Assembly: GCF_028640845.1 (NCBI RefSeq)
Contig: NC_080540.1
Span: 133,452,420-133,516,419, forward strand
From: Ahaetulla prasina
Lineage: Eukaryota > Chordata > Lepidosauria > Squamata > Colubridae
Direction of reading: 5' to 3'
Length of the DNA stretch: 64,000 bases
Part shown: one piece after another, positions 58,068 through 64,000 of the stretch
Numbering within the stretch: the first letter of the stretch is position 1
Layout of the letters: every line of letters starts with the position of its first letter
Position numbers and translations under genes: made by a program
The notes under the pieces: model-generated
What the model saw: only the letters and a program-made list of their open reading frames with translations
Database searches by the model: none
What the model was told of the DNA's origin: nothing

Positions 58068-58481
58068 TGTTTATTTATTTATTTATTTATTATTTAAATT
58101 TGTATACCGCCCTTCTCCCGAAGGACTCAGGGCGGTTCACAGCCAGGTAAAAATACAATACAATAAATACAAATTAAAATACAATTAAAAAACTTATTAA
58201 AATGGCCAGGATTAAAATTTAGAGCTAAAAACCCATTAAAACCCATTAAAACACTAACCCAGTCCAGCGCAGATGAATAAGTAGGTTTTAAGCTCGCGGC
58301 GAAAGGTTCGGAGGTCCGGAAGTTGACGAAGTCCTGGGGGGAGTTCGTTCCAGAGGGCGGGAGCCCCCACAGAGAAGGCCCTTCCCCTGGGCGTCGCCAG
58401 ACGACACTGTCGCGCCGACGGCACCCTGAGGAGCCCCTCTCTGTGAGAGCGCACGGGTCGGTGAGAGGTATTCGGTAGCAG
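58068..58481 (-). mobile_element. L2-type (CR1 superclade) LINE, 5'-truncated copy 2
   Basis: Tail (ATTT)n at 58068-58093 on plus, 3' end GCCCTGAGTCCTTCGGGAGA on minus, short 3' UTR, then the C-terminal coding part (58254-58484, RPVRSHREGLLRVPSA, LWNELPPGLRQLPD, RRELKTYLFI). The truncation point is about 58481. Confidence 0.9.
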
Positions 58482-58800
58482 CATGTTGCATGCCTTACCT
58501 CTCTTGAAGTACCTAAGTCCCCTTGAATTGATTTAACTTAATCCCACATGAACATCTACAAGATTGTAGCACTATCAGATGGAAGTCAACATGAAATATT
58601 CATCGTAGGATTGATATTGGGCACTTTCACTTGCTCCGCATGCCAAAGATCTCAGGCTCTGTCCTTGGCATCTGCAGGAAAGGTTTCTGCTTGAAAGGTT
58701 GGAGAGGAAAGCTGTGCTCACGGTTCTGACTGGTAATTCTGAATGGCAGTCCTAGCAAAACTAGAAGCCAGACGATTTGGAGAAGGGATTTGAACTGTTC
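58482..58800. other. Unannotated non-coding stretch
   Basis: No gene or element recognised between the LINE fragment and the large MITE; its last 8 bp are that MITE's left target copy. Confidence 0.45.
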
Positions 58801-59323
58801 CAGTGGTGGGATTCAAATAATTTAATAACCGGTTCTCTGCCCTAATGACAGAATGGATGGTGGGTGGGCATGGCCATGGTGGGCGTGGCCATGGTGAGCG
58901 TGGCCATGGGGTGTGACACTTGGCCTCCTGCACCAACCTGGGAGCAAAAACAGGCCACGGGGGGGGATACACTGCCCCCCTGTGCCCCATTTTGGGCCTA
59001 GTAGGCCTCCCTGCAGCCTCCTGAGAGCAAAAACAGGCCATGGGGGGCAGCGCCACACCCCCCCCGCCCTGTTTTGGACCTAGGAGGCCTCCCTGAAGCC
59101 TCCTGGGAGAGAAACTGGGCCACGGAGAGACAGCGCCTGACCACCACCACCCTCCGTGCCCCATTTTGGGCCTAGGAGGCCTCCCTGCACTTACCTGGGA
59201 GCCAAAATGGGGCGCGTGGCGATGCCTGGAAGGGGTGGGGAGGGAAGGGGCGGGGCGGGGTCACCCAGCAATTTAACTACCGGTTCGCCCAAACCAGCTC
59301 TAACTGGCTGAATCCCACCACTC
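58801..59323. mobile_element. hAT-type MITE, 523 bp, with internal minisatellite
   Basis: Ends CAGTGGTGGGATTCAAATAA and GGCTGAATCCCACCACTC. Flanking AACTGTTC and ACCTGTTA match at 6 of 8. The interior has GGGCGTGGCCATGGTG triplications and then a minisatellite of about 3.5 units. Confidence 0.85.
58925..59215. repeat. Minisatellite inside the 523-bp MITE
   Basis: Units of about 82-92 bp start at CCTGGGAGCAAAAACAGGCC (near 58928), CCTGAGAGCAAAAACAGGCC (near 59019), CCTGGGAGAGAAACTGGGCC (near 59101) and CCTGGGAGCCAAAATGG (near 59190), each followed by CCCCATTTTGGGCCTA-like sequence and AGGCCTCCCTG. Confidence 0.88.
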
Positions 59324-59331
59324 ACCTGTTA

Positions 59332-60141
59332 AGAACCGTCCAATGACTTTAATTGAAACAGTGTCAACCATCTTAAGTCTGCTTCAGGGATTTAATGGTC
59401 TTGCAGACCAAAAACTACACTGCGATATGAAGTTGCAAAATTGGTTTACTAATAGTTTCATCTTTTAAAAAAACATGCAATTGTGTTCAAGAGCCTGAAG
59501 AAAGGGGAAGCTGCCTAACCCTTTCCACTCCTAAAATTTGTTCTTGCAAAAGTATTTTGCTTTCTGAGGCACAGGTGTACCCAATACTGGTTACTCCTAT
59601 ATTTGCTCCACTGAAACTAAGACATCGTCAGAGTTAAGCGGGTAAATAAAAGAAAAGGAAAGCCTTACTGTATGTATCCCTCCTTGATATCCATACATTG
59701 CTCTTAACTGAATCTTTGAGAATGCTTTTCACTGAAATAATATAAAGACACATTTATACAGTGTGTCACATGTTCTTTGGAACCCTAGATTTCCGTGTTT
59801 CATTACTAAAAGCAGAGAGGGTTATGACCAGAGCCATATATTGTTCTTACCATGCAATGGGGAATGGATCATGAAACTCATGGAAGATGTCCAAAATAGG
59901 CTCTAATGTAAATTATGCTCTAATTCTTGATGCATAGGGATCCACTTCTCTGTAATGCATGTCATCTCTCCATATCTTAAACCCCAAAGACCCTCGGCAG
60001 TGCTACCAAGTTGTAAATCCGTTAATTACATATTAAAATATACATATGAAAAGGATATAAAATATTAGTAAGATAGCATTACATTCCACAGCTTACATCA
60101 TTTCAGAGAACAGAAATCTTTTGGGGGAAAATATCTATTGA
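59332..60141. other. Unannotated non-coding stretch
   Basis: No gene or element recognised. Confidence 0.45.
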
Positions 60142-60149
60142 GATACCAC

Positions 60150-60286
60150 CAGTGGTGGGATTCAGCCAGTTCGCACCACTTCAGGAGAACCGGTTGTTAA
60201 CTTTGTGAGCAGTTTGGCAAACTGGTTGTTGGAAGAAATCATTAGGGCAGAGAACCGGTTGTTAAATTACTTGAATCCCATCACTG
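60150..60286. mobile_element. 137-bp hAT MITE
   Basis: Ends CAGTGGTGGGATTCAGCC and TTGAATCCCATCACTG, perfect 8-bp duplication GATACCAC (60142-60149, 60287-60294). The interior has three copies of ACCGGTTGTTAA-like motifs. About 98% identical to the copy at 38167. Confidence 0.95.
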
Positions 60287-60294
60287 GATACCAC

Positions 60295-61178
60295 GTACCT
60301 AAAATTAGTCAACCATTCAATGACGGTGGTCTGGAAGACTCAGCTGGGGGTTTCTCTGTCCTAAAATACCCAAGCTCTTTGGAAGTAAGTTTGGAATATT
60401 TTTGTAAAAAGTTTTTAAAACTTTGCTTTTTAATATTTTCAATCTAATAGACTTTTTAATAGGTTAGGGTGCCAATAACTACAATAAACAAACAAAAGTT
60501 GACAGATTTTATCACTGTAGTGACACAACAGAAACTATGTACCACCACAATATTTATGTACTTGAATTTTAAAACAATTTATAAAGGATGTCTTATTCTG
60601 CCCCTGATTTGCATTAAAGGCTAGCAATGTCACAGTCTTATCAGTCTAACACCATAGCGATTGGGCCTCTTACCGATTGGCTGGGTATAAATTATATCCA
60701 CTCTACTAAAACATTAACGCTTCAACGAATCTATGCATTGGTTAGAAAGACTGAGGGGGGTAATGGAGAAAACTTGACACTGGTAATCACATTTGGCTAA
60801 ACATTGTTATGATGCTTCATGCAATCAAAAGACAACAGTCTTTTTCAGTGCTGCTGATTTTATCCTTGTTCCACAATGTTGCTGCTTTAATTGGTTCAAG
60901 ATTTTATGCTACATTTTATTATGTACTTGTAGTTTATGGATATAAGCACTGGTTTGTAAACCACAGAATATCCTGTGAGCATTTCAGCTGGTGTAGAAAG
61001 GTAATAAATAAAGTGACTAATAAGATTAGTAATAAACATGCCATTTGATCTATTCTCAATAAAATTCCACATAAATAGCTTCACTAGTTGAAGCAATCAC
61101 TTCTTTTCCTTTACTTTCTAAGAAGAACTTCGATTATCTCTGCTGGACATATGTCAAAAGTATTGTACTGTCTAGACT
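60295..61178. other. Unannotated non-coding stretch
   Basis: A 79-codon frame at 60809-61048 (+) begins with a hydrophobic stretch but has no support as a gene. Confidence 0.45.
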
Positions 61179-61254
61179 AGGGGTCCTCAAACTTGGCAGC
61201 TTTAAGACTTGTGGACTTCAACTCCCAGAATTCTCCAGCCAGCTATGCTGAACC
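61179..61254. repeat. Half copy of the palindromic hAT MITE
   Basis: TAGGGGTCCTCAAACTTGG and ACTTGTGGACTTCAACTCCC match the left arm of the element at 37011; the right arm is absent. Confidence 0.75.
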
Positions 61255-61548
61255 TGAAAACTCAGGTTCTCTACTGATGCCAACCATAGACCTTCATTGA
61301 CTCTAAGGGCACATCCACCCAATCACTCATTTCATCCTCCAAACCCCCCAGAATGCATAAATTACCATGAGTATCTTCACCAGAATTGTCTTTGCAGGTG
61401 CTGCCCATGAGCTGACCGGCATTCTCTTAACTCCAGCATTAACCCAGAAAAATGGTCTTTGCCGTTTCCCCCTATGTTACAGCTGAACTGGAAGTGAATT
61501 GCCTCAGCTGAGAAAAGGCTACTAAAGTATTAATAACATCATATTGAT
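61255..61548. other. Unannotated non-coding stretch
   Basis: No gene or element recognised. Confidence 0.45.
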
Positions 61549-61811
61549 TATTTATTTTATTTATTTATTTATTCAAATTTGTATACCGCCCTATCTCCCG
61601 AAGGACTCAGGGCGGTTCACAGGCACATAAAACATTTATATACAATTAAAATAACTATTAAAAAACTTATTCTAATGCCAAATATTAAAAAATATAAATA
61701 TAAATCTTAAAACCAAATTTAAACCCCTGTAAATTTAAAAATCTATAAATTTAAAATCTAAATTTAAAATCTAAAATCTAAGCCAGTCCTGCACAGATGA
61801 ATAAATGCGTC

Positions 61812-62303
61812 TTAAGCTCGCGACGGAAGGTTCGGAGGTCCGGAAGTTGACGGAGTCCTGGGGGGAGTTCGTTCCAGAGGGTGGGAGCCCCACAGAAGGC
61901 CCTTCCTGGGCGTCGCCAGACGACACTGTCTAGCTGACGGCACCCTGAGGAGTCCCTCTCTGTGAGAGCGCACAGGTCGGTGAGAGGTATTCGGTAGCAG
62001 TAGGCGGTCCCGTAGATAACCCGGCCCTATGCCATGGGGCGCTTTAAAGGTGGTTACCAACACCTTGAAGCGCACCGGAAGGCCACAGGTAGCCAGTGCA
62101 GTCTGCGCAGGATAGGTGTCATCACGGGAGCCACGAGGGCTCCCTCTATAACCCGCGCAGCCGCATTCTGAACTAACTGCAGCCTCCGGATGCCCTTCAA
62201 GGAGCCCCATGTAGAGAGCATTGCAGTAATCCAGGCGAGGCGTCACGAGGCGTGAGTGACCGTGCATAGGGCATCCCGGTCTAGAAAGGCGCAACTGGCG
62301 CAC
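61812..62303 (-). pseudogene. LINE ORF2 C-terminal domain (frameshifted)
   Basis: An open segment carrying VTPRLDYCNALYMGL, then RFKVLVTTFKAPHGIGPGYL, RPVRSHREGLLRVPSA and decayed LWNELPP. Compared with the copies at 20628 and 58254, it changes frame in the middle and at its end (near 61900), where bases have been lost. The order of motifs is that of CR1/L2-type ORF2 after the RT core. Confidence 0.85.
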
Positions 62304-63063
62304 CAGGCGAACCTGGTAAAAGCTCTCCTGGAGCGGCCGTCAAATGATCTTCAAAAGACACCCGTTCATCCAGGAGGATGCCCAAGTTGCGCACCCCCTC
62401 CATCGGGGCCAATGACTCGCCCCCAACAGTCAGCCGAGGACTCAGCTGACTGTACCGGGATGCCGGCATCCACAGCCACTCTGTCTTGGAGGGATTGGGC
62501 TTGGGCCTGTTTCTCCCCATCCAGGCCCGTACGGCCTCCAAGCACCCGGACAACACTTGATAACCGTTGGGGTGGCCCGGTGTGGAAAAGTACAGCTGGG
62601 TGTCATCAGCGTACAGCTGGTACCTCACACCGAAGCCACTGATGATCTCACCCAGCGGCTTCATATAGATGTTGAACAAAAGGGGCGAGAGGATCGACCC
62701 CTGCGGCACCCCACAAGTGAGGCGCCGCGGAGCTGACCTCTGCCCCCCTGTCAACACCGTCTGCGACCGATCAGAGAGATAGGAGGAGAACCACCGATAA
62801 ACGGTGCCTCCCACTCCCAATCCCCCCAATCGGCGCAGCAGGATACCATGGTCGATGGTATCAAAAGCCGCTGAGAGGTCTAACAGGACCAGGGCAGAGG
62901 AACATCCCCTATCCCTGGCCCTCCAGAGATCATCCACCAACGCGACCAAAGCCGTCTCAGTGCTGTAACCGGGCCGGAAGCCGGACTGGAACGGGTCTAG
63001 ATAGACAGTTTCATCCAGGTGTAGGGGAAACTGATATGCCACCATACTCTCTACAACCTTCAC
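62281..63063 (-). pseudogene. LINE reverse transcriptase core
   Basis: 260 codons open from a methionine that is not the real start. RT motifs: DPFQSGFRPGYSTETALVAL (motif 1-2 region), LVLLDLSAAFDTIDHGILL (first catalytic Asp), TCGVPQGSILSPLLFNIY, then the YADDTQLY active site (on plus at about 62602-62613), and RNLGILLDERVSFEDHL near the end. All catalytic residues are intact. YADDTQLY and DLSAAFDTIDH are characteristic of the CR1/L2 superclade. Upstream of the first methionine the frame is broken near 63070-63110. Confidence 0.93.
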
Positions 63064-63591
63064 CGCGAAGGTTGGAGACCGACGATAATTACCTAAAACA
63101 GCCGGGTCCAGGAAGGCTTCTTGAGGAGGGTCTCACCACCGCCTCTTTCAAGGCGGCCGGAAGACTCCTCCACCAAAGAAGCACTTGTAATTGCCTGAGC
63201 CAGCCTCGTGTCACCTCCTGAGTGGCCAGCACCAACCAGGAGGGGCACGGGTCCAGTAAACACGTGGTGGCATTCAACCTACCCAACAACCTGTCCATGT
63301 CCTCGGAGCCACAGGGTCAAACTCATCCCATAAAATGTCACCAAGACCGCCTCAGCCGTCTCACCAGCGTCACTACAATTCTGGTCCAGACCATCCCGGT
63401 TGAACGATTTTATCGATAGATAACGTTAAACTCCTCAGCACGCCCCTGCAACGGGTCATCCCGCTCCCCTGATGTAAAGGGAGCGAGTCACCAAACAGGG
63501 CGGCTGGGCGGTTATCTGCCGATGCAATGAGGGAGGAGGCGAGCTACGCCGCTTCTCAATGCCACTAGGTAAGTCCTAGTATAGGACTTCA

Positions 63592-63960
63592 CTAGTGTCC
63601 GATCAGCCTCGAACGGCTAGACCTCCAGGAACTCTCTAGGCGCCTTCTCTGGCGCTTCATCCTCGCAGCTCCTCGGAGAACCAAGGAGCCGGTTGGGACC
63701 TGCGCCGGGTCAGAGGCCGCAAAGGCACGACTCGGTCTAAGGCCCCGCCGCGCCCGTTCCCAGGCCGCAACAAGTTCCTCAGCCGAGCCGTGAGCCAGAC
63801 CCTCAGGAATGGCCCAAGCTCCGTCCGAACCCTCCGGGTCCATCAGGCGCCTGGGACGGAACCAACGATCGGCTCCGTCTCCCTGCGGTGGGAGTAGCGG
63901 TCAGAAAGTCCAGGCGAAGAAGAGAGTGATCTGACCATGACAAAGGTTCAATGACTATTT
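63592..63960 (-). pseudogene. LINE endonuclease C-terminus and linker
   Basis: On minus, PLSWSDHSLLRLDF (about 63895-63940) is the SDH motif that closes the AP-type endonuclease domain, which nicks the target DNA. It is followed by an 83-codon segment (MDPEGSDGAWAIPEGLAHGS, then basic RMKRQRRRLESSWRSSR) that links endonuclease and RT in L2-type LINEs. The rest of the endonuclease is outside the window. Confidence 0.75.
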
Positions 63961-64000
63961 CCTTCAAGTCCAGATCTCTCAACCACTGACCAGAGACAAA

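Larger units (their letters stand above)
61549..64000 (-). mobile_element. L2-type (CR1 superclade) LINE, longest copy, runs off the window
   Basis: At least 2.45 kb in minus orientation, 3' tail at 61549-61573 on the left. Domains from 5' to 3' on the minus strand: end of the AP-type endonuclease (SWSDHSLL, near 63905-63930), a linker region (63592-63843, GSDGAWAIPEGLAHGSAEEL), the start of RT (63089-63298, LDPCPSWLVLATQEVTRGWL), the RT core (62281-63063) and the C-terminal domain (61812-62303). Several frameshifts separate them. The 5' part lies beyond the window. Confidence 0.92.

Noticed and set aside
58925..59215. CRISPR-like repeat with spacers
   Set aside because: The units are 82-92 bp and similar throughout, with no unique spacers, and the array lies inside a MITE in a vertebrate genome.
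60809..61048. 79-codon frame with a signal-peptide-like start
   Set aside because: The hydrophobic start is typical of AT-rich random frames; no cysteine framework or homologue was recognised.

Overview
This window looks like non-coding DNA from a squamate reptile, most probably a snake. I found no host protein-coding exon, rRNA, genuine tRNA gene or CRISPR array. Lineage evidence: several tRNA-derived SINEs of the Sauria type with ACCTTT-type tails; L2/CR1-superclade LINEs ending in a GGGAGAAGGGCGG-type 3' end; an L3/CR1-type LINE 3' end followed by a (TTCTA)n tract, as seen in snakes; L1 insertions; many hAT MITEs; and abundant long tri- and tetranucleotide arrays. The family names come from memory of these families; no database was searched.

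Layout. 1-13.4 kb is AT-rich DNA with scattered insertions: a hAT MITE at 946, another at 3198, an L3-like LINE end at 4930, a SINE inside a SINE at 9580-10170, a Tc1/mariner-type MITE at 11195 and a Sauria SINE at 11690. 13485-18055 is a Ty3/gypsy retrotransposon on the minus strand. It has two LTRs of 189 bp that read as identical, a GTGTC target duplication, a tRNA-Ser-like primer site and a polypurine tract, but its gag-pol is broken in at least five places. 20-25 kb holds an L2 LINE 3' fragment, a 5'-truncated L1, two SINEs and two hAT elements. 27.5-35.5 kb is the densest mobile-element zone: hAT MITEs, a 709-bp solo LTR that splits a Sauria SINE, a 1.84-kb L1-derived element that carries ORF1 but no ORF2, and a cluster of long inverted repeats with another SINE inserted in it. 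35.5-45 kb has more MITEs (one inserted into another, two abutting), SINEs and a Tc1/mariner-type MITE at each side. 45-58 kb is sparse, with CR1/L3 fragments and microsatellites, ending in a ~210-bp GAA/GGA array. 58-64 kb has a 523-bp hAT MITE with an internal minisatellite, a 137-bp MITE, and an L2 LINE that runs off the right edge, with recognisable endonuclease C-terminus, reverse transcriptase and C-terminal domains.

How parts relate. The L2 LINEs share their 3' end with one group of SINEs, which suggests they supplied the machinery for copying it. A second SINE group has the same central body but a different 3' tail. The many hAT MITEs have no transposase gene in the window, so they must have been moved from elsewhere. 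Insertion order can be read in at least four nested sites from exact target-site duplications.

The best leads are the ORF1-only L1 element, the SINE core with two alternative tails, the gypsy copy with identical LTRs but a broken coding region, and the inverted-repeat cluster at 34.6-35.5 kb.
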